A stretch of 64,000 bases of DNA from Verrucomicrobiota bacterium (GCA_027623315.1 JAQBYD010000005.1:1-64000); one strand, 5' to 3'. Positions 41,601 through 50,028 are shown, numbered from the stretch's first letter. Numbers and translations: made by a program. The notes: generated by a model from the letters alone, not told the origin.

Positions 41601-44206
41601 GGAGAGCCGGGGTATTCGTAACCACCTTCGATGACCGCGCCGAATTCAATGACGCACTGCCGCTGCTTGACGCCGAAGCCGACGAGGACGTCGAGATGTG
41701 GGACGGCGGTGGAGCGCCCTTCACGGATCCCTTTGACTCCGATGGCGACGGACTACCTGATGTGTGGGAAGAGACGTTCGGTCTCGATCCGCTCAACCCG
41801 AGCGGGGACAATGGTGGGAGTGGAGACCAGGATAACGACGGCCTCGACAACCTCGCGGAGTACCTTGCGGGAACCAGCCCCACCCAGTTCGATAGCGACG
41901 GCGATGGCATCGTGGACTATTTCAGCCGTTCCGGGCCGGGCGAGCTGACCTTCGGCGAAATCTTTGATGACGGCGATGGAATTCCGGATGCATTCGAAGA
42001 ACTGTTCCCCGGACCTGCGCCCACGACTGGCCAGCCTGGTCTGGATCCGTTCGCTTACGATGCGCATCTTGACCCGGACGAAGACGGCTGGAGCAATCTA
42101 GGAGAGTACCTGGGGGCAGGAACTCTGGTGCTTGACCCGATTACTGGATTCGTTGTACTGGCCCCCACGAGCACCGATCCGCTTAATCCCAACTCGTTCC
42201 CGCTTCCGAGCTTACAAGTGATTCTGACGGCAACCGGAACGCTGCCGGCAGGAACGACAACGATCATTGAATTTTATACGGATGAACGAATGGACGGCCT
42301 GCCGGTGGCGCGCCTTAATATCGCCGACAACATCGCTTCGATCACCACTTCGCTGATGGACGAAGGGCACCTCTATGAAGGCAAGCACTGGGTCATCGCG
42401 TTCAATGACGCGAATGGAAACGGTGTTCTCGATCCCGACGAATATGCGGGGATACCCAAGGAGCTGCCGTTTGTTGGACCGGGTGCAACGGTCCTTCTCA
42501 CCATCCATATGACGAAGGAACTGCCGGGATACGGACGATTCTTCTGGGCGGGCGCATCTGCCGAATCGAATACGACCATTCGCATCAACAACCTCAGCGT
42601 AACCGGAGGACCCCTGGTGATCCAACGCAACGTCCTCGGGCCGCGCTCCTACTTCCACGAGGGCGATCATTGGCTGGAAGGGATGTTTGGATTGCCGATT
42701 GGATCGTACGTCGTAAATCCGATGATTGGCGGCGTCGTGAACGCATCGAATCGCACCTTTTTCAGCGTGACTTGGTTGCCCCCTGACACACCGGTGCTGA
42801 TTGCCCCACGGGGCGCAACGTTCGAATTCGTTGAGAATGAGTTCGTTTTTGAATTGGATCCGGAGAATGCCGCCTCGTATGACCTCCAGATCTCAAACAC
42901 GGTCAGCGGTGAGATCGTGCTGAATACCACCATGCCGACGCACTACGTGGACGACGAATTTCTCGGCGCTCCCAGCGTGTACCGCTGCACCATGCGTTTC
43001 TATCCGGATGAGTGGGCCAACGCAGCCTATTGCTGGCGCGTGCGTGCACGAAATCCAGGAACCCCGGTGGCAGGCGACTTTACGAGCGGCTTCAGCGCCT
43101 GGGAGACCTTCCTACTCAACATTGAGGACGAGGGGGATAGTGCATCTCAGATCAACGGGACGGTCGTGTACTATGGATCGATCAGCGGTGGTAACACCGG
43201 CGGCGTTCCGAACGAAGATCTTTCCATCATCGTGGAGGCGCACCGCAACGCGACCTTCACCGGACTCCCCACAGGGCGCGACTCGTTCATCGGCTCTGTG
43301 GATTCAGATGACCGGCCTGGTGAGCAGGGAGACTTCAAGCTCAAGGGCCTGCGCCAGGGCGACTACTTTGTCGTGGCCTATATCGACTCCAACGGAAACG
43401 GTAAGCTGGACGGATTCGAGTCATTCGGGTTCAGCAAGGATTACGTCTTTGCCAGCACGTATCGACCGCGCCTGGTCGAATTGAGTGGCACCGGAGCGGC
43501 CCTGGTCCAAGGGCTCAAGATTCTTATTTTCGATCGTGACCTCGACGATGACGACCTTCCGGATGGCTGGGAGTGGCAGCACCTCGCCCAGTTCGGATAC
43601 GATGGTCTGGATGACCCCAATGGCGACAATCTGGATCTTATCGACGAGTACAAAACCGGGGCAGATCCGAATGTCTTCGATACGGATGAGGACGGGCTTA
43701 CCGATGAGTTCGAGGTCCTGATCGGCTCCAATCCAACCCTTGCAAACTCGGACGAGGACAACGATGGGGTGCCGACCGTTCTCGAGATCGGATGGGACAG
43801 CAACAATGGATACAATCCGTTTGATGCGAACTCGCATGGCCCCGCGGGAACGGACCTGGACATTCATAATCCGGACACCGATGCAGATGGCGTTAACGAC
43901 CTTCTCGAAATTGCCGCCGGCTCGGATCCGCTGGATGGGCAGGATACCGGCAGCGTGTATATCAAGCGCGTGACAGTCGATGATGCCGGTAACCCCGTGC
44001 TGGAGTGGGATTACTATGCAAATAATCGATCCATGAACATTACCTGTAAGGTCATGTGCAGTTCCAACCTGGTGGAGTGGACAACCGCGCCCGGGGGAAG
44101 TGAAGTGATGGACGGTGATTCCACCGGTTCAACCGCCTACACCAATACGGCCGCGAATCGCTGTTTCTTTAAGCTTGATCTATCGGTCGATCTCGACCAG
44201 CAATAA
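35624..44206 (+). CDS. Giant secreted TSP3/VCBS/LamG surface protein (2860 aa)
   Basis: A signal peptide (TIAMVAVLLGFSSAQVHA) is followed by four parts. (1) ~30-375: repeated InlB-like/Big beta domains (AFPSNGFVFSQWTG, AFADAGEEFQFWGG). (2) ~380-960: TSP3-like DRDGDGMPDGWEDKHGLDPL, then FG-GAP/VCBS repeats (FNGDGFLDMAVANSGQETV and several like it). (3) ~1040-1420: further TSP3 calcium repeats (DTDGDGIWDGWEWYVGLD). (4) ~1616-1860: a LamG/ConA-like domain (FSVECWSRSENPG, NEWCHIAATYGGS, KLTLYVDGEIAA), then TSP3, CarboxypepD_reg-like (~2509-2610) and TSP3 (~2640-2775) regions. The last ~80 residues resemble the C-terminus of the M4 protein. There is no LPXTG or visible membrane anchor. Probably a calcium-stabilised, outer-surface adhesin or fibre; role inferred. 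Confidence 0.85.
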   Translation: MKFDTKTTIAMVAVLLGFSSAQVHALETISLSANPSSGGDVSIINISDGSASGQGYFVQDTSATASDTINIEAIAAAGFSFVRWNVILGSGIISNANESIANLTFLADGANHSIQALFELTPATIIVSADGTPPNGSVLIENISEALIVGPSNTVQLIDVDIGEVIRVTAFPSNGFVFSQWTGLTPFSGEPNPATFNGDGNNYSFTAVFVPVPPSQVQYNIISVNSLGETVGDPQPHVGLALVDEDSFQSASVTSPHPDPTEPEGKRSVVNGWSAIGSAPAAGTGDNVPQFQITADTVVTWSWTLQFGLTLTVDGNGTAVASPGAIDENWYTEGTVVSLEAFADAGEEFQFWGGDINSLQPTASVVMASSKDVTAVFGAPLDRDGDGMPDGWEDKHGLDPLNADGLEGAFGDPDGDDLPNIQEYFISLDVTNALFEISPVNADSDGDGMDDGYEALFIGSSSNSGASINSIAPVSIIGENGPSGNPDGDFLWNTQTGYETEIGLQNLQEYLGPDGIAPGIFTNITVGLNSGRIVNKRVENPDDSDPADQSFSNTTDSEIGGTGLLEGDGFDDGFEYSWDQWQAVHGGDPVFDPLNHRVPDRFGEPALPLSVAVHDFNGDGFLDMAVANSGQETVTILPGIEGGGFEAVAMTIDVGATPVALEQIDADGVGDSDDIVVVNQGDNTVSILIHSNELFYLDPTDYPVGGTPTALVVADFNDDGKDDFAVANGAGNSVSVYTNVGDPEGTFALSDTVAVGNNPSSLDAGAVFSEVDSGTNDLVVANADDDSVSVLQNNGDATFTVFGSFPVGDDPRSIVLRAFEGGTFVGEDLVVDPINDVAVACFGSDDVRSYRGDGAGGFTAETIAFIGENRGPRHLASGHFNSEIPTPNFDLDLVVVNQRVDSASTLLGSALDHAFFLAFTVDTGPTPVWVEVIDLNGDGLDDVVIVTRDNDTVATYLGGGDSTLSALNVFNTADRVTDRRFNPGDIHTLPPDFGRSDYDLQYNPETGGVGQWLSDDLEYNAWNLATNSILRTDFPNRRRCSHPFFWDADFDRMPDGWEMAFGYDPWDRDTDDNAPDDGDENPDGDWFAQTVATNDLTGEAETIYHHDVLLANDFNPFTGYGWLLPTLAAAGPDTVQYVNYEELIGPRRMAAITANDPDDTATHPLKVDTDGDGIWDGWEWYVGLDARVAGDQESDRDGDGLIDLDEFRSFNTSSNNQAALTPLVEWGNKIAPTDPFDGDTDWDQVGDGGERAAFNFAALDGKFNPVVDEDTGEVTYFHFTGGGLNPTTADTDGDFLPDAWEVRYAGAPGGTDEVAAIEGGMDGTGADALTDSDGDGLLNYQEYMISAVYHWQRAYNSGAAAWTPNRGLYGYEPYDFFDPALSDGGEVFVGPGGRAPKTWDPHFMVNAFVPFTFVTGVPPELCFSSTDPRDIDSDLDGMDDFWEVFHGLNPIFGVEDVLASKILCPIRIIVPPPLTLADIDVRISPWVSGRPFIDVDQDEIGNIYEAVVPDSTVPPPFHHTDPSPFWMTDTSDPESHVNLYYWLGNTFGFPVDWWFWDTPGQAFPIPIAAPTYLFSFEINEGFDTDNDNIADIAEIVGQPTSPGATDPQSSESPIKRRAMYLNGNALVRTRHDYFQEPEDLRTFSVECWSRSENPGAGHPQILVERPMNVLNLNVMDFSPGIRANFRIGLNENGAPFALYHGSTKDIIFVVAQASPAFTPLANEWCHIAATYGGSVQSNGFWVGKLTLYVDGEIAAQTPSSEIPVNGWFGPLSEDFLDVGFIVPAPIVMGAEDRNPSGWIDNEQAWIGVPRGLNNEAVNGPPAPTNFFQGWIDEVRIWDGELTQIEVRSNMMNRFTRADVMKHVIDLGEVNTTNNIFTFVMTNLLYSFGFDDLPDPDHSPVAPDGFAFLNGRPTDHINVRWWGQSALRSTAYDEYRYIPWLENKVNHFPRTPPHDTATIAGLVSNVFLNNAEPYGFRYLHGIRYGLEHNIWQAGRAGVFVTTFDDRAEFNDALPLLDAEADEDVEMWDGGGAPFTDPFDSDGDGLPDVWEETFGLDPLNPSGDNGGSGDQDNDGLDNLAEYLAGTSPTQFDSDGDGIVDYFSRSGPGELTFGEIFDDGDGIPDAFEELFPGPAPTTGQPGLDPFAYDAHLDPDEDGWSNLGEYLGAGTLVLDPITGFVVLAPTSTDPLNPNSFPLPSLQVILTATGTLPAGTTTIIEFYTDERMDGLPVARLNIADNIASITTSLMDEGHLYEGKHWVIAFNDANGNGVLDPDEYAGIPKELPFVGPGATVLLTIHMTKELPGYGRFFWAGASAESNTTIRINNLSVTGGPLVIQRNVLGPRSYFHEGDHWLEGMFGLPIGSYVVNPMIGGVVNASNRTFFSVTWLPPDTPVLIAPRGATFEFVENEFVFELDPENAASYDLQISNTVSGEIVLNTTMPTHYVDDEFLGAPSVYRCTMRFYPDEWANAAYCWRVRARNPGTPVAGDFTSGFSAWETFLLNIEDEGDSASQINGTVVYYGSISGGNTGGVPNEDLSIIVEAHRNATFTGLPTGRDSFIGSVDSDDRPGEQGDFKLKGLRQGDYFVVAYIDSNGNGKLDGFESFGFSKDYVFASTYRPRLVELSGTGAALVQGLKILIFDRDLDDDDLPDGWEWQHLAQFGYDGLDDPNGDNLDLIDEYKTGADPNVFDTDEDGLTDEFEVLIGSNPTLANSDEDNDGVPTVLEIGWDSNNGYNPFDANSHGPAGTDLDIHNPDTDADGVNDLLEIAAGSDPLDGQDTGSVYIKRVTVDDAGNPVLEWDYYANNRSMNITCKVMCSSNLVEWTTAPGGSEVMDGDSTGSTAYTNTAANRCFFKLDLSVDLDQQ

Positions 44207-44309
44207 TGGCCTCGACATGACGCCGTGGTAGTGATACACCACAGCCTCCGACACCGAAAAACTGCGCCCCGGCATATCGGCGCGCCGATACTAAGGAAAA
44301 ACAACTGCT

Positions 44310-45281
44310 ATGAAGAAACTCGGATCATTGGGTGCGCTCCTCGCCGCAATCATCGCCATGGTTGGCTGCGAGGGCTGGGAAAGCGGAAGCGACGTGTTCA
44401 CCTGGGACGACAGCTTCGCATTCGCGAACTTCAACGGCCTCTACCGTCCCGTCGACAGCTCCACGATCGTGTTCGGTTTCTCGGCACAGTCGAGCTTTAC
44501 GTCGGATACCAATGCGACGCCGACAACCATTGAGAACGCCGAGACTACCCTGGCCCAGGGGGACGGCAGCAGCATCTTCTTCGCTAGCTCCGATGAAGGG
44601 TTCATTATGTCGCCAGTCGTGTTGGCGTCATCGGTGACAATTGACGCCGGCGGATTCGAGATGCAGGACGATGGTGAGGGCAACCTAAGCGCCGACGACG
44701 GATCGACGGGTACGATAGACTACACCACGGGCGGCTGGACTCTATCATTCGTCGCACCTCCCGCGAATGGCGTGCAGATCATCGCGACCTACACCTTCTC
44801 CCCGAGCGGCGTGATCGGCACCTCCGGCAGCGGAGGGAGCGGTAGTGGAATCGATCCCGACACGGCGCCGGGCTCCGACGACGCACTGCCGACGAGCGGC
44901 AATATTGTGACCTTTATCCTTCGCCAGACGGGCAACCTGCTCACGATAATCGATAGCAATGGCGACTCGTACAACGGCCAGATGGAGTCGCTCGACTTCA
45001 CGCGCAGCAGTGCCAATCCGAATATCACGATCGCGACGGATGGCCCGATCGTCGGTCAGGCGACCATGCATGGCGTGTCACAGGGCGTCGGAGTGACCAT
45101 GTTCCTCACGCTCAACGGCACCCTCTTCCAGGACAACTTTGCCGACCGCATCATCCAGGGCACCTGGGTCCAGGAGGACGGACGCACGGCCGACATTTTT
45201 GGCGCCGCGCCCACGGTGACTGTCATCCAGGACACCGTTGGAACCGGGACGAACAATACGGCGAACACGACGACCCAGTAG
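44310..45281 (+). CDS. Predicted surface lipoprotein of unknown function
   Basis: A 323-aa protein with a lipoprotein signal (MKKLGSLGALLAAIIAMVGC, lipobox AMVGC). TAAGGA lies upstream of the ATG. The mature part is Ser/Thr/Gly-rich and beta-prone. It has a GTSGSGGSGSGIDPD linker near 180, then a domain with LRQTGNLLTIIDSNGDSYNG and FADRIIQGTWVQEDGRTADI, resembling small lipocalin-like lipoprotein folds. It follows the 2860-aa gene by about 100 bp on the same strand, so it is probably part of the same surface module. No enzyme motif is seen. Confidence 0.8.
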   Translation: MKKLGSLGALLAAIIAMVGCEGWESGSDVFTWDDSFAFANFNGLYRPVDSSTIVFGFSAQSSFTSDTNATPTTIENAETTLAQGDGSSIFFASSDEGFIMSPVVLASSVTIDAGGFEMQDDGEGNLSADDGSTGTIDYTTGGWTLSFVAPPANGVQIIATYTFSPSGVIGTSGSGGSGSGIDPDTAPGSDDALPTSGNIVTFILRQTGNLLTIIDSNGDSYNGQMESLDFTRSSANPNITIATDGPIVGQATMHGVSQGVGVTMFLTLNGTLFQDNFADRIIQGTWVQEDGRTADIFGAAPTVTVIQDTVGTGTNNTANTTTQ

Positions 45282-45425
45282 CATGTACACGATTAGGCCT
45301 GCGCCGCCGCCGTGGGCCGCGACACACCTGCCCGCTGGACCGCAAAGAGCGTGTGGCCGCCATTTGTTCTGGTAGGAGTTTCGCCGGAATGTCAGACTGG
45401 GACCGTCAAGACCCCCTCCAGTGAA

Positions 45426-46388
45426 ATGAAAGTCAAAGACTTTGATGAACTAGCATACCCGCGGCGTCGCCCGTGGTGGATCCTCCTGCTGTTGGTGGTG
45501 GTCGTCGCCTTCTTCGGGCTGCGCCGCAAGAATGCGGACGAGCCGAATCAGCCTGGGCCCCGGGAGGAGATCGCGGATGTCGAGGCCGTGGCGAACGAAC
45601 CCGCCGCAGAGCGTCCGGTCCACAGCGAGCCGAAAGCCGCACCGCCCGCGCCGTTACCTACGGGCGACCTCAATGAACTAATCGCAAGAGGGGATTCCAG
45701 CCTGGCGGCGGGTGAACTCTCCGAAGCACGCGCAGCGTACGTTGCTGCACTTCGTCGGTGCCGCAACGCCTCCCTTCGCAGGGAGATCGAGGATAGACTC
45801 GGGCCGGTGCATGTCGACCTGGTCATGAATCCTCACATGATGCCCGAGAAGGTCCCGTACGTGGTGCGTCCCGGCGATTCGGTCGACCGACTGGCCAAGA
45901 AATACGGCGTGACGAAGGACTTGATTATCCAGAGCAATCGAATCGCCAACCCGAACCTGATCAAGGCCGGGGATCAGCTTCGAATTCTGAAGGCGAAATT
46001 CAACGTGACCGTGAGCAAGTCACGCAACGATTTGCGGGTCGAGATGAATGAGCGATTCTTCAAGCGATACCGCATCGGAACCGGTGAGTTCGGCAAGACT
46101 CCCGTCGGTACCTTCGTGATCGACCTCAAGCAGACGAATCCGGACTGGTGGGCGAAGGGTAAACGCGTACGGTTCGGCGAAAAGGAAAATATTCTCGGTA
46201 CCCGCTGGATGTCGATCAAGGCATCCGGAGAAACGCCGAAGGTCTCCGGGTACGGGATTCACGGAACGTGGGACGATAGCACCATCGGTAAGGCATTGAG
46301 CGCGGGTTGCATTCGCATGCGCAATCCGGAGGTCGAAGAGCTCTACGTGCTCTTGCCCATCGGCACCCCGGTGACGATTAACGAGTAA
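45426..46388 (+). CDS. LysM and L,D-transpeptidase (YkuD) protein
   Basis: A 320-aa envelope protein. The N-terminus MKVKDFDELAYPRRRPWW precedes one transmembrane segment (ILLLLVVVVAFFGL), then a Pro/Glu-rich linker and a short TPR-like helical pair (~85-125). A LysM domain (~140-185: YVVRPGDSVDRLAKKYGV) binds peptidoglycan. The C-terminal YkuD domain has the active-site pattern HGTWDDSTIGKALSAGCIRM with catalytic Cys. L,D-transpeptidases make 3-3 crosslinks or attach proteins to peptidoglycan. The start was moved 38 codons inside the track ORF to the Met before the charged membrane anchor. As the last gene of the surface block it could attach the large proteins to the wall, an inference. Confidence 0.87.
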   Translation: MKVKDFDELAYPRRRPWWILLLLVVVVAFFGLRRKNADEPNQPGPREEIADVEAVANEPAAERPVHSEPKAAPPAPLPTGDLNELIARGDSSLAAGELSEARAAYVAALRRCRNASLRREIEDRLGPVHVDLVMNPHMMPEKVPYVVRPGDSVDRLAKKYGVTKDLIIQSNRIANPNLIKAGDQLRILKAKFNVTVSKSRNDLRVEMNERFFKRYRIGTGEFGKTPVGTFVIDLKQTNPDWWAKGKRVRFGEKENILGTRWMSIKASGETPKVSGYGIHGTWDDSTIGKALSAGCIRMRNPEVEELYVLLPIGTPVTINE

Positions 46389-46404
46389 ACCGCGCTTTCT
46401 CAAT

Positions 46405-46800
46405 CGGAGATCCCGCGGAGCAGCGGATAACCGGGGAATGCGCTCCGCGCTTGGATTGGGGATCCAGAGAGTGCGACGGAGATCATTCGAGCAACTCTCA
46501 CTCTCCGAATCGCGAATCCCGCGGAGCAGCGGACGTCCAGGAACGCGCTCCGCGCTCAGATTGGGGATCCACGGAGTGCGCTGTAGCTCCCGAGGATCCA
46601 ATCGCACTCTCCGAATCCCAATTCCTGCGGAGCAGAGAAGCAGCGGACAACCGGGGAAGCGCTCCGCGCGTAGATTGGGGATCCAGAGAGTGCGACCTGA
46701 CCGCTTCGACTCCATCGCACTCTCCGAATCCCAAATCCTGCGGCTTGCCCTCCGAAGCAATCCCGCGGCCGCGGGAGCGTAGGAGGGAGCCGCGGCCGGA
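46405..46800. repeat. Array of TCGCACTCTCCGAATC repeats
   Basis: The tract holds at least four degenerate alternating units containing CTCTCCGAATC, CCCGCGGAGCAGCGGA, GCGCTCCGCGC, GATTGGGGATCC and GGAGTGCG in both orientations. It ends with CGAAGCAATCCCGCGGCCGCG and GGAGCGTAGGAGGGAGC, as at 19425-19553. It fills most of the gap between the L,D-transpeptidase and aspS and contains no supported gene. Confidence 0.82.
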
Positions 46801-46874
46801 GGACCCGGGCAGCCTCCGCGCTTGACTTCTCTTGTGCCCCCCAGCACGATTATGCGCTTTCGGATTTAGAGATT

Positions 46875-48686
46875 ATGCATAGCTATAGAACTCATACCTG
46901 TGGAGAGCTGCGTGCGGAAGACGTGGGCAAACGAGTGCGTGTTTCGGGATGGGTATTCCACAAGCGCGATCATGGCGGATTACTCTTCTTCGATCTGCGG
47001 GACCACTACGGTCTAACGCAAGCCGTCTTCTACCCCGAGCGAGCATTCTTCGACGAGTGCCAGCACATGAAGCTCGAGAGCGTGGTGACCGTGACGGGGG
47101 AGGTCGTGAAGCGCGACGACGACACGATTAACCCGAAGATGCCAACCGGCGCGATTGAGGTCGTCGTGGACGAATTTTGCGTGCAGGGACCGGCAGAAAC
47201 ATTGCCCCTATACTTGGCTGGTGACGACGAGGGACCCGAGGAGACGCGGCTCAAGTACCGGTTCCTCGATCTGCGCCGGGAGAGGATGCAGCGCAACATC
47301 ATCCTTCGCTCGAAGATTATCGCAAGCATCCGGAATCGCATGATCGGGCACGGTTTCAATGAGCTCCAAACGCCGATTCTGACCAGTAGTTCGCCAGAGG
47401 GCGCGCGTGATTACCTGGTGCCCAGTCGTGTGCATCCCGGCAAATTCTACGCCTTGCCGCAGGCCCCGCAACAGTTCAAGCAACTTCTGATGGTGGCCGG
47501 CTTTGAGAAGTATTTCCAGATCGCTCCGTGTTTCAGGGATGAAGATGCCCGTGCAGATCGATCTCCGGGGGAGTTTTACCAGCTCGATCTGGAGATGTCC
47601 TTTGTTGAACAGGACGATGTCTTTGCCGTCGTAGAAGATGTGCTATCGGGAGTGTTCGAAGAGTTCTCGGATCGAACCGTCGACAAGCCGCCCTATCTTC
47701 GGATTCCTTACCGGGAAGCGATGCTGAAGTACGGAACGGACAAGCCCGATCTGCGTAACCCGATCGTGAACGTTGACCTCACGGACGTCTTCACCGAGTC
47801 AGAGTTCAATGCATTCCGCACGGTGGTCGAGAAGGGCGGCGTCGTTCGAGGTATTCCCGTCAAAAAGATCGCGGAAAAGCCGAGAAGTTTCTTCGACAAG
47901 CTTGTCGAGTTCGCGCAAACCCACGGGGCGAAGGGACTCGCATACCTCGTATGGACTTCCGGAGGCGTCAAGGGTCCCATCGCAAAATTTTTGAAACCGG
48001 GCGAGCTGGAGGGAATTCAGAAACGCACTGGCAGCGAGGATGGAGACGTGGTTTTCTTCGTCTCGTCCGATGAGAAAAGCGCAGACCGCGTTGCCGGCGA
48101 GGTCCGCAACGAGTTGGGCCGCCAGCTGGATCTGCTTGAGAAGGATGTCTTCCGGCTCTGCTGGATCGTCGATTACCCCATGTTCGAACTGGATGAGGAA
48201 ACCGGCAAGATAGAGTTCTCACACAATCCATTCTCGATGCCACAGGGAGAGATGAAAGCCCTCGAGGAGCAGGATCCGCTGGACGTACTGGCCTACCAGT
48301 ATGACATCGTGTGCAACGGCATCGAGCTGTCCAGCGGGGCGATTCGGAATCACCGTCCCGAGATCATGTACAAGGCCTTCGATATCGCAGGTTACACGCG
48401 TGAGGATGTTGATCAGCAGTTTCGCGGAATGATCAATGCTTTCAAACTCGGGGCACCACCGCACGGCGGGCTCGCGCCGGGAGTCGACCGAATCGTGATG
48501 CTGATTGCCGAAGAGGTCAATATTCGCGAGGTGATCGCATTTCCGATGAATCAGAACGCCCAGGACCTGATGATGAACGCACCGAGTGAAGTCTCAGAGA
48601 AGCAACTTCGCGAACTGCACCTCAAGCTCGAGCTTCCGAAGGAAGAGAGCGTCGAGCCGAAGTCAGAAGTAGTTAGTGAGAAGTGA
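46875..48686 (+). CDS. aspS: Aspartyl-tRNA synthetase
   Basis: AspRS charges tRNA-Asp (and possibly tRNA-Asn if non-discriminating). The 603-aa protein is the bacterial type: N-terminal OB fold ([20 protein letters not shown]), class II motif 2 [20 protein letters not shown] around 220-240, an inserted GAD domain (~290-420), and motif 3 [14 protein letters not shown] near 535. No AsnRS is in view, so discrimination cannot be judged. The last residues (KSEVVSEK) are encoded by AGAAGTAGTTAGTGAGAAG repeat DNA that continues into the intergenic space, a recent-looking extension. It is convergent with hisS. Confidence 0.95.
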   Translation: MHSYRTHTCGELRAEDVGKRVRVSGWVFHKRDHGGLLFFDLRDHYGLTQAVFYPERAFFDECQHMKLESVVTVTGEVVKRDDDTINPKMPTGAIEVVVDEFCVQGPAETLPLYLAGDDEGPEETRLKYRFLDLRRERMQRNIILRSKIIASIRNRMIGHGFNELQTPILTSSSPEGARDYLVPSRVHPGKFYALPQAPQQFKQLLMVAGFEKYFQIAPCFRDEDARADRSPGEFYQLDLEMSFVEQDDVFAVVEDVLSGVFEEFSDRTVDKPPYLRIPYREAMLKYGTDKPDLRNPIVNVDLTDVFTESEFNAFRTVVEKGGVVRGIPVKKIAEKPRSFFDKLVEFAQTHGAKGLAYLVWTSGGVKGPIAKFLKPGELEGIQKRTGSEDGDVVFFVSSDEKSADRVAGEVRNELGRQLDLLEKDVFRLCWIVDYPMFELDEETGKIEFSHNPFSMPQGEMKALEEQDPLDVLAYQYDIVCNGIELSSGAIRNHRPEIMYKAFDIAGYTREDVDQQFRGMINAFKLGAPPHGGLAPGVDRIVMLIAEEVNIREVIAFPMNQNAQDLMMNAPSEVSEKQLRELHLKLELPKEESVEPKSEVVSEK

Positions 48687-48768
48687 GAAGTGGTTAGTCG
48701 GAAGTGGTTAGTCGGAAGTCGGGATCTGTTCTGACTACTCACTTCTGACTACTCACTTCTGACTTCCC
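48672..48768. repeat. GAAGTGGTTAGT repeats, inverted arrangement, spanning two gene ends
   Basis: On the left side are direct units GAGAAGTGAGAAGTGGTTAGT, on the right the reverse complement (ACTACTCACTTCTGAC, repeated). The two halves flank GGGATCTGTTC and can pair as a long hairpin. The left half covers the last codons of aspS and the right half the last codons of hisS; it may act as terminator for both. Same family as at 15020 and 22279. Confidence 0.8.
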
Positions 48769-50028
48769 AATAAGCGGCATCACCCGCTCTTCGCCATCGG
48801 CCATCGTCTTAAGCCGGCAGCTCCCCGCGGCTACGTCGTCGGGTCCGATGTAGGCCGCTTCGCGAAAGCCCTTCTTGTCCGCTCGCGAGAAAAACTGTTT
48901 GGGCTTCTCGGTGTGTGTGGCGAGGTCAACGGACTGGCCCGCCTTGCGCAATGCGCACGCGACCTCAACGGCCGCGTCGCGCTCGGAATCCGTCATGTAG
49001 CCCACGGTCACGTCGCGTGATGGCGAGCAACCGTCGAAGAGGTTTTTCTCCTCAAGCAGATCCGCAATAACGACGTCCCCGAATCCGAGCCCGACAGCGG
49101 TCGTCGGTTTGCCGCCTATTTCGGTCAGCAGGTTGTCGTACCGTCCGCCGCCGAAGATTGCGCGGCCCGTGCGCGCTGTGTCGTAGGCTTCGAATACGAT
49201 TCCAGTATAATAGCCGAGCCCACGAATCACGGAGATGTCGAACTGGATCATACTGGACAGGTCGTAGCGTGAGAGGCGTTCGAATAGCTCGTTGAGGGCA
49301 TGCACGGCGGCAGAGTCTTCTCCAAGGAGTTGTGCCGCATCGTCCAGCGATTCGACCTCCAGCAGTCTGTTTACGCTGGCGATGGCGCTTTGATCGAGGC
49401 CGGCCTGGGTGAGGAAAGGCGTCAAATCGTCAACTTTATCGCGCTTGTCGAGGGCCAGGAAGACGGAGGGATGCTGGTCGGCGGGGATGCCGCTCCGAGC
49501 GAGAAGTTCGCCGAGCAAGGCCCGGTGGTTGACCCGAATCCGCACATCGGAGGCCGTGAGTCCCATCATGCCCATCGCGTCGGCGGCGGCCGCGAGCACT
49601 TCGACCTCTGCGGTCAAAGCCGGTTCTCCAACGATGTCGAGATTCCACTGGTAATGCTCGCGCCGCCGGCCCTTGGTCATGCGTTCGTAGCGGAAACATT
49701 GTGCAATCGTGAACCATTTGACCGGGAATGCGAGTTCTCCATGGCGGGCGGCGATCATGCGCGCGAGCGTCGGCGTCATCTCCGGGCGGAGAGCGAGTTC
49801 GCGGCCGCTCTTGTCGGCGAATGCGTAAATCTGCTGGACGATCTCCTCGCCGCCTTTGCGCTTGAGAAGCTCCAGGGTCTCTACCACGCAGGCATCGTAC
49901 TGCTCGAAGCCGAAACGCCGGGACGCACGCGTCCAGGCGTCAAAGACGAAGGATCGACGAAGCATCTCGTCGGGGTAGAAATCGCGCATCCCGCGAGGGG
50001 CGGCAAGGTTCTGCTTGGAGGGACTCAA
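48739..50028 (-). CDS. hisS: Histidyl-tRNA synthetase
   Basis: A class II synthetase of 429 aa, normal length. Motif 1 region APRGMRDFYPDE is near the N-terminus, then ALRPEMTPTLARM, motif 2 with CFRYERMTKGRRREHYQWN (~110), and the HisRS-specific RGLGYYTGIVFEAY (~270). GGGRYDNLL and motif 3 AVGLGFGDVVI follow, with an anticodon-binding domain from ~330. Start codon is TTG and overlaps the stop of the HU/IHF gene (TTGA), indicating an operon. The last eight residues (KSEVSSQK after PLIG) come from the intergenic AGTGG-family repeat. Confidence 0.94.
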   Translation of the reverse strand: MSPSKQNLAAPRGMRDFYPDEMLRRSFVFDAWTRASRRFGFEQYDACVVETLELLKRKGGEEIVQQIYAFADKSGRELALRPEMTPTLARMIAARHGELAFPVKWFTIAQCFRYERMTKGRRREHYQWNLDIVGEPALTAEVEVLAAAADAMGMMGLTASDVRIRVNHRALLGELLARSGIPADQHPSVFLALDKRDKVDDLTPFLTQAGLDQSAIASVNRLLEVESLDDAAQLLGEDSAAVHALNELFERLSRYDLSSMIQFDISVIRGLGYYTGIVFEAYDTARTGRAIFGGGRYDNLLTEIGGKPTTAVGLGFGDVVIADLLEEKNLFDGCSPSRDVTVGYMTDSERDAAVEVACALRKAGQSVDLATHTEKPKQFFSRADKKGFREAAYIGPDDVAAGSCRLKTMADGEERVMPLIGKSEVSSQK

